A stretch of 38,635 bases of DNA from the NCBI GenBank assembly GCA_013178375.1, contig JABLXQ010000056.1, positions 1 through 38,635 of the forward strand. Direction: 5' to 3'. This document shows positions 1 through 8,276 of this stretch, in pieces. The notes below the pieces were generated by a model, which had not been told where the DNA came from, ran no database searches, and worked only from the letters and a program-made list of their open reading frames with translations. The translations under genes were made by a program, and so were the position numbers. Position 1 is the stretch's first letter; every line of letters begins with the position of its first letter. This DNA comes from Gammaproteobacteria bacterium. GTDB lineage: Bacteria > Pseudomonadota > Gammaproteobacteria > Pseudomonadales > Ketobacteraceae.

Positions 1-425
1 ATGTTGTTGATCTGGATGCCGTTGCTGGGATCCGAATCTTCGTCGATGGTCTGCAGGGTGCGCAGGATGTTCTGCAGCTTGTCCGGGTCGTCGGTACCGG
101 TGACCAGGTCGAGCGGGGTCACTTCATCCTGGGCGGTGGTTGCGCCCAGCAATGTGCTGCCCAGGTAGAAGCGCACGGTTTCACCCGGCACATAACTGAA
201 TTCGCCATTCAGGCCGGTGTAGCCGAACAGGGAATCGGTTTCGTAATACAGGCCGGACACGGCGCTGTCGAGGAACTGGCCCTGCATCACGGCGGCCGGG
301 GCGGGTGCCGGGGAACTGCCTGCGCTGCTGGACTGGGTGCTGCTGCCACCACCGCCACAGGCAGTAAGTGCGGCAACGGCTACGGAAAGTACAAGGGGTT
401 TAACGGCTGGGAAATGACGGAGCAT
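1..425 (-). CDS. Partial lipoprotein with secreted repeat-type domain (5' part only)
   Basis: The reading frame starts at an ATG at 425 on the minus strand, with an AGGAG ribosome-binding site just upstream, and runs off the window edge. The first residues form a lipoprotein signal peptide whose lipobox ends LTAC followed by a run of glycines (Cys at about residue 23), then a Ser/Pro/Ala-rich linker. After about residue 45 there is a domain of the type 'FLDSAVSGLYYET...GYTGLNGEFSY', ending in a stretch that reads NILRTLQTIDEDSDPSNG. Domains of this kind are common in large outer-membrane lipoproteins of marine gammaproteobacteria, but I cannot assign a function. It should be anchored to the outer membrane, because the residue after Cys is Gly rather than Asp. 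Product length is unknown since the 3' part is missing. Confidence 0.75.
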   Translation of the reverse strand, partial: MLRHFPAVKPLVLSVAVAALTACGGGGSSTQSSSAGSSPAPAPAAVMQGQFLDSAVSGLYYETDSLFGYTGLNGEFSYVPGETVRFYLGSTLLGATTAQDEVTPLDLVTGTDDPDKLQNILRTLQTIDEDSDPSNGIQINN

Positions 426-694
426 TAAAGCTTCTCCTGCTGAACGGGACTTCAAGTACACACATTGACAGTCGCCTTCCGGTCGGGAGAGTCAGGCTGT
501 CAAAACCTGAATTGAATCTAGTTGACGATTTTTCGGCGCGCCTGCCGGCAAAGTTGACCTGTATCGCATTATTGGCGCCGATAAACGTATACGCGCCGAT
601 TTTGTGACGCGGCTGGCGGTATTGGTGAAACGGGGTTGTGAAGGGTGGTTGAAGTGCTAGCGGCGGCGCCGGGTAGTGGACAGGCGCGGGCCAG

Positions 695-1531
695 TCAGCG
701 GGAAAAATCCAGCCGGGTGCTGCTGGGTGCGGGCATGGCGATGATCAGTTGCATAAGATCCTGCCAGCGTCCGGGCGGGTCGAGGGCGCGGCCGTACTGG
801 TAGGCGAGACGTGAAACCGGCACCAGCTCGATGCCTTCGCCTGCCAGTCGCGGCAGTGCCTGTTCCAGATAGTGCAGGGTGGCGGAGTGGGGGTGGCCGA
901 TGGCAACGGCATAACCGTCACGGCGGGCCTTTTGCAGCAGCATCTGGAAGGCGGAGTCGATGGCGATGGTGTCCGGCTGGTTGTCCAGAAACACGTCGCG
1001 GCGGATGGCGGGAATCTGCAACCGGCGCGCGGTGCTGCCGGCCACGGATTCGGCGCTGGTCATGCTGTCTATGAAAAACAGGGGTGTGCGCCGGACTTCC
1101 TCCATCACCCAGCCCATGCGCCGGGGATCGGTGGTCAGCCCGCTGCCCATATGATTGTTGAGGCCGATGGCATGGGGCACCGCCGCGATGGCGGCGTTCA
1201 CCCGGGCGCGGATTTCTTCTTCTGGCTGCTGCTGGGTCAGGCCGCCCTCATCCAGCCGGCGACCACTGTCGGCGCTTTCCATCGGCAGGTGCAGCAGCAC
1301 TTCCCGCTGCTGGGCGTGGGCTTTTTGTGCCAGGGACTTGCTGTGGGGCGTAAAGGGAATGACGGAGAAGGTGACTTCCGGCGGCAGCTGCAGCGCCTGT
1401 TCACCGCGACTGCGGTTATAGCCGATGTCATCCAGGATGATGGCGATGCGGGCCGGTGCGGCGCTGCTGCCCTGGCTCGACAGGGGCAGCAGCAACAGCA
1501 GCGGCAGCAGGGTGCCGGCGAGAATGCGCAA
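695..1531 (-). CDS. yibQ: Divergent polysaccharide deacetylase family protein (YibQ-like)
   Basis: This encodes a 278-residue exported protein of the divergent polysaccharide deacetylase family (DUF610/YibQ), a NodB-like fold found next to envC in many proteobacteria; its substrate is not established. A hydrophobic signal peptide covers residues 1-24. The family signatures are visible: ILDDIGYN near residue 32 (catalytic-type Asp pair), NNHMGSG near 124, and GHPH near 212. The only initiator before the conserved start is a TTG at 1531. It lies 12 bases after the ctpA stop and in the same frame as ctpA, so translation is probably coupled. It is the last gene of the gpmI-envC-ctpA-yibQ run, which points to a role in envelope or peptidoglycan upkeep. 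Family is confident; the start is less so. Confidence 0.85.
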   Translation of the reverse strand: MRILAGTLLPLLLLLPLSSQGSSAAPARIAIILDDIGYNRSRGEQALQLPPEVTFSVIPFTPHSKSLAQKAHAQQREVLLHLPMESADSGRRLDEGGLTQQQPEEEIRARVNAAIAAVPHAIGLNNHMGSGLTTDPRRMGWVMEEVRRTPLFFIDSMTSAESVAGSTARRLQIPAIRRDVFLDNQPDTIAIDSAFQMLLQKARRDGYAVAIGHPHSATLHYLEQALPRLAGEGIELVPVSRLAYQYGRALDPPGRWQDLMQLIIAMPAPSSTRLDFSR

Positions 1532-1543
1532 TGGCAGGGTCCG

Positions 1544-3001
1544 TCAGCGGTTGGCTGCCTGCACCGTCTTGCCCAGCACGTTCAGTGCTTTCAGCAGGTT
1601 CAGGGCTTCGTACAGCTGGTAATCGGACTCCGACAGTTTGGCCGGTGGTTCGCTGGCGTTCTTGCCGGCGTCCGGCTTGGCGCCTTTGCTGTCCTTTTTC
1701 TTGTCGTCGTCTTTTTCCTTGCTGTCTACCTTGCTGTTGCCATTCACCGGGTTGGCCAGGTGGCGAGTGAGATCCTTTTCCTTGACGCGATCGTTTTCTT
1801 CCACGGTGGTCAGGCGGGCGTTGTCCACCTGGATGTCGGGCACGATGCCTTCCGCCTGGATCGAGCGGCCGCCCGGCGTGTAGTAGCGCGCCGTGGTGAG
1901 TTTCAGGGCGCGGTTGTTGTGCAGCGGCAACACGGTCTGTACCGAGCCTTTGCCGAATGAGGTGGTGCCCATGACCACGGCGCGGTGGTGATCCTGCAGC
2001 GCGCCAGCGACGATTTCGGACGCAGACGCAGAACCGCCGTTGATCAGCACCACGATCGGCACGCCCTTGAGGTGGTCGCCGGGGGTGGCGCTGAACTGCA
2101 TGTCGGAATCGGGCAGGCGGCCCTTGGTGTACACCACCAGGCCGTCGTTGATGAAGGCATCGGCGACGTCCACCGCTGCCTGCAGTACGCCGCCGGGGTT
2201 GTTGCGCATGTCCAGCACCAACCCTTTCAGCTCGCCGTTGTTTTCCTTCTTCAGCTTTTCCAGCGATTTCAGCAGGTCGGAGCCGGTGTGCACCTGGAAC
2301 TGCGACAGCCGCACGTAACCGTAGCTTTTCTCCAGCATGCGTTCCTTCACGCTCTGCACCTGGATCACGGCGCGGACGACGTCGATTTCCAGCGGCTTGT
2401 CGATGCCCTGGCGGATGATGGTGAGCTTGAGGACGGAACCGGGCTTGCCGCGCATGAGTTTGACGGCGTCGTTCAGGCTGAGGCCTTTTACCGGGGTGTC
2501 GTCCAGCTTGATGATCAGGTCGCCGGTGAGCACGCCGGCTTTTTGCGCGGGGGTGTCGTCGATGGGGGTGATGACTTTGACGAAGCCGTCTTCCATGCCC
2601 ACTTCAATGCCCAGGCCGCCGAATTCGCCGGTGGTGCTGATCTGCAGGTCCTGATACGCCTCGGGTTCCAGATAGGCCGAGTGCGGATCGAGTTCGGTGA
2701 GCATGCCCTTGATGGCGTTTTCCAGCAGTGTCTTGTCGTCCACTTCTTCCACATAGGCCTGCTTGATGCGGTCGAACACGTCGGCAAAGGTGCGCAGTTC
2801 GTTCAGCGGCAGCAAACCCTGTTGCGGGGCGGGCGCGGCTGCGGCGGGCTGGGCCGGGGCGGTTGCCGCCGGTTTGGCCGGAGCCGCCGGCTTTTCTTCC
2901 GCCAGTGCCTGCAGGGGAAGAACCGCTGGAATCAGGGCCAGAGGGGCCAGCAGCGGCAGCAGTACCCGGTGCCGCCAGGCAGAAGGGAAACGCGAACCCA
3001 T
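1544..3001 (-). CDS. ctpA: S41 family carboxyl-terminal processing protease CtpA
   Basis: The 485-residue product is a periplasmic tail-specific serine protease. A signal peptide (about residues 1-35, ending QALA) is followed by an Ala/Pro-rich linker (36-60). A PDZ domain is near 120-205, with the family's STTGEFGGLGIE motif at 122-133. The S41 core follows: NGGSASASE at 321-329 and TSFGKGSVQ at 347-355. By analogy with Prc/CtpB spacing (25 residues) the catalytic pair is Ser326 and Lys351. A Lys/Asp-rich low-complexity segment occupies about 420-450. In Pseudomonas, CtpA degrades peptidoglycan cross-link hydrolases together with a TPR lipoprotein partner; here its neighbours envC and yibQ fit the same cell-wall theme. 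The ATG at 3001 has a GAGGA site 8 bases upstream. The preceding 119-base gap to envC holds no clear promoter. Confidence 0.95.
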   Translation of the reverse strand: MGSRFPSAWRHRVLLPLLAPLALIPAVLPLQALAEEKPAAPAKPAATAPAQPAAAAPAPQQGLLPLNELRTFADVFDRIKQAYVEEVDDKTLLENAIKGMLTELDPHSAYLEPEAYQDLQISTTGEFGGLGIEVGMEDGFVKVITPIDDTPAQKAGVLTGDLIIKLDDTPVKGLSLNDAVKLMRGKPGSVLKLTIIRQGIDKPLEIDVVRAVIQVQSVKERMLEKSYGYVRLSQFQVHTGSDLLKSLEKLKKENNGELKGLVLDMRNNPGGVLQAAVDVADAFINDGLVVYTKGRLPDSDMQFSATPGDHLKGVPIVVLINGGSASASEIVAGALQDHHRAVVMGTTSFGKGSVQTVLPLHNNRALKLTTARYYTPGGRSIQAEGIVPDIQVDNARLTTVEENDRVKEKDLTRHLANPVNGNSKVDSKEKDDDKKKDSKGAKPDAGKNASEPPAKLSESDYQLYEALNLLKALNVLGKTVQAANR

Positions 3002-3120
3002 CGATGTGTCCTCAATGTGCGGTGAATGTGATTAGCCTAGCCTGAAATGCTGGCAGTCGCATTATGTTGTTGATAATTTTCGGAAACCGCTGCCTTCAGC
3101 CGGCAGGTCAGGACGGCGGT

Positions 3121-4287
3121 TCAGCTCTTGCACCAGAGCGCCGGATTCACCGGTTTGCCGCGATGGCGGATTTCGAAATACAGCCCGGCCTGGTTCTGGC
3201 CGCCACTGGACCCGCTGCTGGCGATCAGGTCGCCGGCGTTGACCCAGTCGCCCGGCGTTTTGTGCAGGGATTCGTTCTGGCCGTACAGGCTCATGTAGCC
3301 GGCGCCGTGGTCGACGATGATCAGGTTGCCGAAGCCGCGCATCCAGTCGGCGAACACCACCCGCCCATGGGCCACCGCCTGTACCGGGCTGCCTTCGCTG
3401 GCGCTGATCAGCACGCCGTTCCAGCGCAGGGCGCCTTCCTCGCGATAGCTGCCGAAACTGCGCAGCAGGCGCCCCTGGGTGGGCCAGCGCAACTTGCCCT
3501 GTAGTTTGCCGAAAGGGCCGCTGCCCATGTGGCGGGGCAGGTCGGCCATGCTTTCGCGCACTGCTTTCAATACTTTTTCCAAATTGCTCTGGTTGGCCTG
3601 CAGCTGTTTGACCTGGCCGGCGCTGTTCTGCAGCGACGCATCCAGTTTCGCCAGCATCGTTTTGCGCTGCGCCTGGGCCTGCTGCAGGTTCTGCTGCTGC
3701 AAATCCAGTTCGGCGCGCAGGGCATCCAGTTCGGCCACGCGGGCGGTGATTTGTTCCTGGTTGAGGGCGATTTCCGCCAGGGTTTGGTTGAAGGCGTCGA
3801 TTTTTTGCAGGCGGGCGGTACGGAAGTAGTCGTAAAACTTCAGGTGCCGTGACAGTTGTTGCGGATCTTCCTGGTTGAGCAGCATTTTCACGTATTCCTG
3901 CCGGCCACTGCGGTGGGCGGCTACCACACTGGTTTTGATGGCGGCCTGCTGGCCTTTCTTCTCCTTTGCCAGGCGCTGCTGTTCTGTTTCCAGCCGGGCA
4001 ATTTCGGTTTGGGCTTCGTTTTGCTGGGTGTTCACTTCCCGCAGCCGCGTTTTGGCAGCACCAATGGCCTGCTCGGTTTTTTTCAGTTCTTTTTCGGCTG
4101 TGCTGCGCTGGCCCTGGGTGGATTTGATTTTCTGCTGCAGCTGTTTCAGCTTTTCCTGTACCTGCTTGAGTTCCTTTTGCGTGGCGACCGGATCGGGTTG
4201 CTGGCTGGCATGGACCGGCACGCACACGCAGACGCACACCACCAGCAGGCTGGCGAGCAGGCGCGAGGATGAAAGTAGCGCTGGCAA
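3121..4287 (-). CDS. envC: Murein hydrolase activator EnvC (degenerate LytM/M23 protein)
   Basis: This is an exported coiled-coil protein that in E. coli is recruited by FtsEX and activates amidases AmiA/AmiB during daughter-cell separation. A hydrophobic signal segment with alternating Val/Cys ends in HAS, followed by about 220 residues of heptad-rich Gln/Lys/Glu coiled coil. A C-terminal LytM domain of roughly 120 residues ends GLYFEIRHRGKPVNPALW. The zinc-binding His of a true M23 peptidase are replaced: the usual HxH is YFEIR, and the first His site reads LISASEGSPV. The protein is therefore a regulator, not an enzyme. No ATG is available near the beginning; I chose the TTG at 4287, eight bases after the gpmI stop, which leaves a good signal peptide of about 25 residues. 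The start remains uncertain. Confidence 0.88.
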   Translation of the reverse strand: MPALLSSSRLLASLLVVCVCVCVPVHASQQPDPVATQKELKQVQEKLKQLQQKIKSTQGQRSTAEKELKKTEQAIGAAKTRLREVNTQQNEAQTEIARLETEQQRLAKEKKGQQAAIKTSVVAAHRSGRQEYVKMLLNQEDPQQLSRHLKFYDYFRTARLQKIDAFNQTLAEIALNQEQITARVAELDALRAELDLQQQNLQQAQAQRKTMLAKLDASLQNSAGQVKQLQANQSNLEKVLKAVRESMADLPRHMGSGPFGKLQGKLRWPTQGRLLRSFGSYREEGALRWNGVLISASEGSPVQAVAHGRVVFADWMRGFGNLIIVDHGAGYMSLYGQNESLHKTPGDWVNAGDLIASSGSSGGQNQAGLYFEIRHRGKPVNPALWCKS

Positions 4288-4295
4288 TAAATGGA

Positions 4296-5846
4296 TCAGA
4301 ACAACGCCCTGCCGGTCATTTCCTTCGGCTGGGGCAGGCCCATCAGCTTGAGAATGGTGGGCGCGATGTCCGACAACTTGCCATCTTTCACCTGCCATTC
4401 CAGCTTGCGCGGACCCACGTACACCAGCGGCACCAGATCCGTGGTGTGGGCGGTGTGGGGCTGGCCGCTGTCCGGATCTTCCATCTGTTCGCAGTTGCCG
4501 TGGTCGGCGGTGATCAGCATCTCGCCGCCCACGCTTTCCACTGCGTCCACCAGCCGGCCGATGCAGGTGTCCAGGGTTTCCACCGCTTTTACCGCCGCAC
4601 TGAAAATGCCGGTGTGGCCCACCATGTCGCCGTTGGCGTAGTTGCAGATCACCGCGTCGTATTTGCCGCTTTTGATGGCGTCCACCAGCTTGTCGGTGAC
4701 TTCGGGTGCGCTCATTTCCGGCTGCAGGTCATAAGTGGCGACGTTGGGGGACGGCACCAGAATACGGTCTTCGCCGGGATAGGGTTCTTCGCGTCCGCCG
4801 CTGAAAAAGAAGGTCACGTGGGCGTATTTTTCGGTTTCGGCGATGCGCAGCTGGGTTTTGCCTTTTTGCGCCAGATAGTCCGGGAATACGTTGGTGAGCG
4901 GGGCCGGCGGATAGGCGCAGGTGGCGTTGATGTCGGCGGCGTACTCGGTGAGCATCAGGAAGTCGGCCAGTTGTGGCACGGTTTTGCGCTGGAATTTGTC
5001 GAAGGCCGGATTCACGAAGGCGCGGGTGATCTGGCGGGCGCGGTCGGCGCGGAAGTTCATGAACACGACGCTGTCGCCATTCCTGATCGGGGCAGGGGTG
5101 GCGCCGATGACGGTGGGTTTGACGAATTCGTCGGTCTCGCCGCGTTCATAGGCGGCCAGTAATCCCTGTACAGGAGTTGCAGCGCTGAACGGCGCTTCGC
5201 CCAGGGTCAGCAGATTGTAGGCGGCTTCCACCCGGTCCCAGCGGTTGTCGCGGTCCATGGCAAAGTAGCGGCCGCTGATGGAGGCGATACGGCCGGTTGG
5301 CAAGGTTCCGGCAGCAATTAATGCCTGCAATTTTGCTTCGACCTTTTCCAGGCTGGGCTGGGCCGACTGCGGTGGCATGTCGCGGCCATCCAGAAACGCA
5401 TGCACATACACCGCTTTCGCGCCGCGTTTTGCGGCCAGTTCGATCATGGCAACGATGTGGTCTTCATGGCTGTGCACGCCGCCGGGGGAGAGCAGGCCCA
5501 TGATGTGCACGGCGCCGCCCGCTGCGTTGGCCTTGTCCACCGCGCCGGTGAGTGCCGGGTTGGTAAAGAAGTCGCCGTCGAGGATGGCCTTGGTGATGCG
5601 GGTGAAATCCTGGTACACGATGCGGCCGGCGCCCAGGTTCATGTGGCCCACTTCCGAGTTGCCCATCTGGCCATCGGGCAGGCCCACGTCCATGCCAGAG
5701 CCGGAGATCAGGGTGTGGGGCCGTTCCCGCCACAGCCTGTCCCAGACGGGTTTGCGGGCGTGGAAAATGGCGTTGGATTCCGGCTCTTCGCGATAGCCAA
5801 ATCCATCCAGGATGATCAGTACGTGCGGCTTGCGTGCTTGGCTCAT
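4296..5846 (-). CDS. gpmI: 2,3-bisphosphoglycerate-independent phosphoglycerate mutase
   Basis: It interconverts 3- and 2-phosphoglycerate in glycolysis and gluconeogenesis using two Mn2+ ions. The 516-residue length is standard for the family. The alkaline-phosphatase-type core is evident: LDGFG at 13-17 (metal Asp14), MGNSEVGH at 61-68 with the phosphorylated Ser64, HSHEDH in the insertion domain, RADRARQ, and near the C-terminus [10 protein letters not shown] and PHTAHT. The frame is open further upstream, but the conserved start is the ATG at 5846 ([15 protein letters not shown]); no strong ribosome-binding site precedes it. It is divergent from yibN across a 162-base gap and heads the gpmI-envC-ctpA-yibQ run. 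Only 8 bases separate it from envC. Confidence 0.97.
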   Translation of the reverse strand: MSQARKPHVLIILDGFGYREEPESNAIFHARKPVWDRLWRERPHTLISGSGMDVGLPDGQMGNSEVGHMNLGAGRIVYQDFTRITKAILDGDFFTNPALTGAVDKANAAGGAVHIMGLLSPGGVHSHEDHIVAMIELAAKRGAKAVYVHAFLDGRDMPPQSAQPSLEKVEAKLQALIAAGTLPTGRIASISGRYFAMDRDNRWDRVEAAYNLLTLGEAPFSAATPVQGLLAAYERGETDEFVKPTVIGATPAPIRNGDSVVFMNFRADRARQITRAFVNPAFDKFQRKTVPQLADFLMLTEYAADINATCAYPPAPLTNVFPDYLAQKGKTQLRIAETEKYAHVTFFFSGGREEPYPGEDRILVPSPNVATYDLQPEMSAPEVTDKLVDAIKSGKYDAVICNYANGDMVGHTGIFSAAVKAVETLDTCIGRLVDAVESVGGEMLITADHGNCEQMEDPDSGQPHTAHTTDLVPLVYVGPRKLEWQVKDGKLSDIAPTILKLMGLPQPKEMTGRALF

Positions 5847-5915
5847 GGTCACTGCTACGACGTTAGTGGTTGCTGACGGGGAGAGTGCGCACAGTTTACC
5901 CGAATTTGGCCGGGA

Positions 5916-5944
5916 TCGGCAGCGCCGGCGGTTTCGGGTATACT
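5916..5944 (+). promoter_or_regulatory. Candidate sigma-70 promoter for yibN-grxC
   Basis: TCGGCA (5916-5921) and TATACT (5939-5944) are separated by 17 bases, matching 4/6 and 5/6 of the sigma-70 consensus. The site lies in the gpmI/yibN divergent gap, 65 bases before the yibN start. This is motif matching only. Confidence 0.4.
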
Positions 5945-6008
5945 CAGCCTCTCTTTCGCGGCGGCCTGCTGCCGCTTCCTGCAAGTCACTGAATTTTTGG
6001 GAATTTCA

Positions 6009-6428
6009 ATGGATCGTCTGCTCGAATTCGTCGTCAATCATCCGGAACTGGTGGGCCCTTTCTTCGTTCTGGTGGTGCTGTTCATCCTGCTGGAAACCCG
6101 GCGCGGCGGCAAAACGGTTTCCACTCATCAACTCACCCATCTGGTGAACAGGGAAGGCGCTCTGGTGCTGGATGTGCGCGACAGCAAGGAATTCCGCGAA
6201 GGCCACATTACCGATGCCCGCAATATTCCGTTCAGTACGCTGAAGGAAAGTCTGTCGCAGCTGGACAAGTTCAAGGACAAGCCGGTGGTGATCGTGTGCA
6301 AGATGGGTCAGCACGCCGGCGCGGCGGGGCGCATCCTGCATGAAAACGGCTTCAAGGACGTGCGGCGCCTGAGTGGTGGCCTCACCACCTGGAGTTCGGA
6401 AGGGTTGCCGCTGGTAAAGGGCAAGTAA
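6009..6428 (+). CDS. yibN: Membrane-anchored single-domain rhodanese (YibN-like)
   Basis: The 139-residue protein has one N-terminal membrane helix (about residues 15-32, GPFFVLVVLFILLE) followed by a rhodanese domain facing the cytoplasm. Visible motifs are LVLDVRDSKEFREGHI (the CH2A-type DxR region) and the active-site loop VCKMGQHAG, whose Cys would carry the persulfide; the loop is CKMGQH rather than the classical CxxGxR. The exact sulfur acceptor is not known. The ATG at 6009 has a GGGAA site 7 bases upstream. It is three bases from grxC, and the yibN-grxC-secB order is widely conserved in gammaproteobacteria, suggesting a redox or sulfur-trafficking unit. Confidence 0.93.
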   Translation: MDRLLEFVVNHPELVGPFFVLVVLFILLETRRGGKTVSTHQLTHLVNREGALVLDVRDSKEFREGHITDARNIPFSTLKESLSQLDKFKDKPVVIVCKMGQHAGAAGRILHENGFKDVRRLSGGLTTWSSEGLPLVKGK

Positions 6429-6431
6429 GCG

Positions 6432-6689
6432 ATGGCCGACGTCGTCATGTATACCACGCCCTGGTGCCCCTACTGCATCCGGGCGCGGGGATTGCTGAAA
6501 TCCAAGGGCGTGGTGTTCACCGATATCAATGTGGCGGGGCAGCCGCAGCTGCGCCAGGAAATGGAAGACCGCAGCGGGCGCCAGACGGTGCCGCAGATCT
6601 GGATCGGCAACCTGCACGTGGGCGGGTGCGACGAACTGCACCTGCTGGAGCGGCAGGGCATTCTGGACGGACTGCTGGCCCAGCCCTGA
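6432..6689 (+). CDS. grxC: Glutaredoxin 3
   Basis: An 85-residue dithiol glutaredoxin that reduces protein disulfides or mixed glutathione disulfides, using electrons from glutathione. The active site CPYC is at residues 12-15. The glutathione-contacting motif TVPQIWIG (cis-Pro) is near 52-59 and GGCDEL near 63-69, where a Cys follows the GG pair as in E. coli Grx3. The start is three bases after the yibN stop, so the two genes are almost certainly one transcript. Length and order match grxC in the yibN-grxC-secB neighbourhood. Confidence 0.97.
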   Translation: MADVVMYTTPWCPYCIRARGLLKSKGVVFTDINVAGQPQLRQEMEDRSGRQTVPQIWIGNLHVGGCDELHLLERQGILDGLLAQP

Positions 6690-6790
6690 TTCACGCGCAT
6701 TTTTTTGCTTCCAGCCGGTTTTGTTCCAGCCGTGCTGTTGCAACGGTGTTATTGCAACAAATGCCTTGTTCAATGGCGGACCGGCAATCC

Positions 6791-6834
6791 GCGATCCATC
6801 AGTAGCGATCCATCCAGTAGCGATCTATCCAGTA
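6791..6834 (+). repeat. Three tandem ~15-bp repeats upstream of secB
   Basis: Three head-to-tail copies of a GCGATCCATCCAGTA-like unit lie at 6791-6804 (one base shorter), 6805-6819 and 6820-6834 (one substitution). They fill the grxC-secB gap and end about 30 bases before the secB start. The same gap also holds a direct repeat of TTCCAGCCG (near 6709 and 6724) and of TTGCAAC (near 6737 and 6752). Whether they have a regulatory role is unknown. Confidence 0.8.
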
Positions 6835-6865
6835 AAAACAGCAGAAAGGTAATCAGGGGAAGAGA

Positions 6866-7342
6866 ATGACCGACGAAGCCAACAGCCCGCAACCGCAGTT
6901 CCAGTTGCAACGCATTTATCTGAAAGATCTGTCTTACGAGGCGCCGAAAACGCCGCAACTATTCCGCGAGCAGTGGAAGCCGGATGTGAATCTGGAAATC
7001 AACAACAACGCGACGGTGGTGGAAGGCAGTATCTGGGAAGTGGTGCTGAAGATCACCGTGACCGTGAAGAACGAAGATGCCATCGCGTTTATTGCCGAGG
7101 TGTCCCAGGCCGGCCTGTTCCTGCTGCAGGGCATCGAAGGTCTGCAGAAGGAAGCGATTCTGAAAGGCGTGTGCCCCAACATCCTGTTCCCCTATGTGCG
7201 CGAAACAGTGACCGACGTTGTGTCCCGTGGCACGTTCCCGCAATTCCTGCTGCAGCCGATCAATTTCGAGGCTGCCTTCGCCGAAAACCTGCGCCAGCAG
7301 CAACTGAAAGCGCAGGCTGAAACAGAAGCCGCCAAGCACTGA
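6866..7342 (+). CDS. secB: Protein-export chaperone SecB
   Basis: SecB is a cytosolic tetrameric chaperone that keeps outer-membrane and periplasmic precursors unfolded and hands them to SecA. The 158-residue length and motifs match the family: FQLQRIYLKDLSYEAP near the N-terminus, LFREQWKP near 32-39, AGLFLLQGI in the middle, CPNILFPYVRE near 109-119, and FLLQPINFEAAF near the C-terminus. The tail is Gln/Ala-rich and charged. The ATG at 6866 follows a GGGGAAGAG site. The 176-base gap from grxC with repeats suggests it may also have its own promoter, although I see no clean one. Confidence 0.98.
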   Translation: MTDEANSPQPQFQLQRIYLKDLSYEAPKTPQLFREQWKPDVNLEINNNATVVEGSIWEVVLKITVTVKNEDAIAFIAEVSQAGLFLLQGIEGLQKEAILKGVCPNILFPYVRETVTDVVSRGTFPQFLLQPINFEAAFAENLRQQQLKAQAETEAAKH

Positions 7343-7391
7343 GATACTGCCTGTCACCGCAGCACGCTGACACCACTATGAGGATGAATGG

Positions 7392-8276
7392 ATGAAGCTT
7401 CGTCTTCCCGTGGTGTTGGCGCTGCTCGGTGTGTATGTGATCTGGAGCTCCACCTATCTCGCCATGCGTTTTGCCATTGAGTCGATTCCGCCGCTGCTGA
7501 TGGCAGGCAGCCGGTATGTCGCTGCGGGATTTCTGCTGCTGTTATTTCTGAAATGGCGCGGCCATGTCTGGCCGACGCTGCGGCAGTGGCGCGCTTCCGC
7601 CATTGTCGGCGTGCTGTTGCTGCTGGGCGGCAACGGCATGGTAGGGCTGGCGCTGGAGCAGGGCGTCAGTTCCGGCATGTCGGCGCTGGTGGTGGGAGTG
7701 ACGCCGCTGTTTGCGCTGGTGTTTGCGCGGATCTGGGGGCAGCGGGCCAGTGGCCGTGAATGGCTGGGAATTGGTGTCGGCCTGTTCGGGCTGGTGCTGC
7801 TGAATTTCGGCCGCGAGCTGTCCACCAGTCCGCTGGGTGGCGTGCTGCTGGTGCTGGCGGCGCTGTCCTGGTCGTTCGGTTCCATCTGGGGCAAGCATCT
7901 GGATCTGCCGTCCAGCTTCATGGCAAGCGCCCTGCAGATGATCGTCGGTGGTGTTGTGGTGGTGCTGGTTGGATTGGGGCGCGGCGAGACCCTGACGGAA
8001 ATGCCATCGGACAAAGCGCTGTGGTCGCTGGCCTATCTGGTTTTCTTCGGCGCCATTCTCGGCTTTTCGTCTTATGCTTATTTGCTGGCAAACGTGCGTC
8101 CTGCGCTGGCCACCAGCTACGCCTATGTCAATCCGCTGGTGGCGGTGGCGCTGGGTGTGTGGCTGGGCGGTGAGTCGGTGGACGCCCTGGAGCTGGTGGC
8201 CATGGCGGTGATTCTGGCGGGGGTGGTGATGGTGTATCTGCCGCTGGCGGGAACACGATCGCCGCAGGATCACTAG
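7392..8276 (+). CDS. EamA/DMT-family transporter (YedA-like)
   Basis: This 294-residue inner-membrane protein of the drug/metabolite transporter superfamily has about ten hydrophobic helices arranged as two EamA repeats. The first repeat carries YVIWSSTYLAMRFAIESIPP and GLALEQGVSSGMSALVVGVTPLF; the second carries ALSWSFGSIWGKH and LATSYAYVNPLVAVALG, the typical second-half signature. The YedA/RhaT-like subgroup usually exports amino acids or other metabolites, but the substrate cannot be read from sequence. The start ATG at 7392 follows GAGGATGAATGG, where GAGG is a usable ribosome-binding site. Its 3' end overlaps trmL by four bases on the opposite strand. Confidence 0.9.
   Translation: MKLRLPVVLALLGVYVIWSSTYLAMRFAIESIPPLLMAGSRYVAAGFLLLLFLKWRGHVWPTLRQWRASAIVGVLLLLGGNGMVGLALEQGVSSGMSALVVGVTPLFALVFARIWGQRASGREWLGIGVGLFGLVLLNFGRELSTSPLGGVLLVLAALSWSFGSIWGKHLDLPSSFMASALQMIVGGVVVVLVGLGRGETLTEMPSDKALWSLAYLVFFGAILGFSSYAYLLANVRPALATSYAYVNPLVAVALGVWLGGESVDALELVAMAVILAGVVMVYLPLAGTRSPQDH

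Noticed and set aside
426-694. A gene or small RNA in the gap between the lipoprotein and yibQ
   Set aside because: No frame with a start signal and no clear promoter-hairpin-T-tract arrangement; only short GC-rich repeats are present.
872-3025. Long plus-strand reading frames opposite yibQ and ctpA (up to 362 codons)
   Set aside because: They mirror the codon structure of strongly recognised minus-strand genes, have no ribosome-binding sites or family motifs, and give His/Gln/Arg-rich translations.
3121-4287. EnvC as an active M23 endopeptidase
   Set aside because: The metal-binding His residues of M23 enzymes are missing, as in known EnvC activators.
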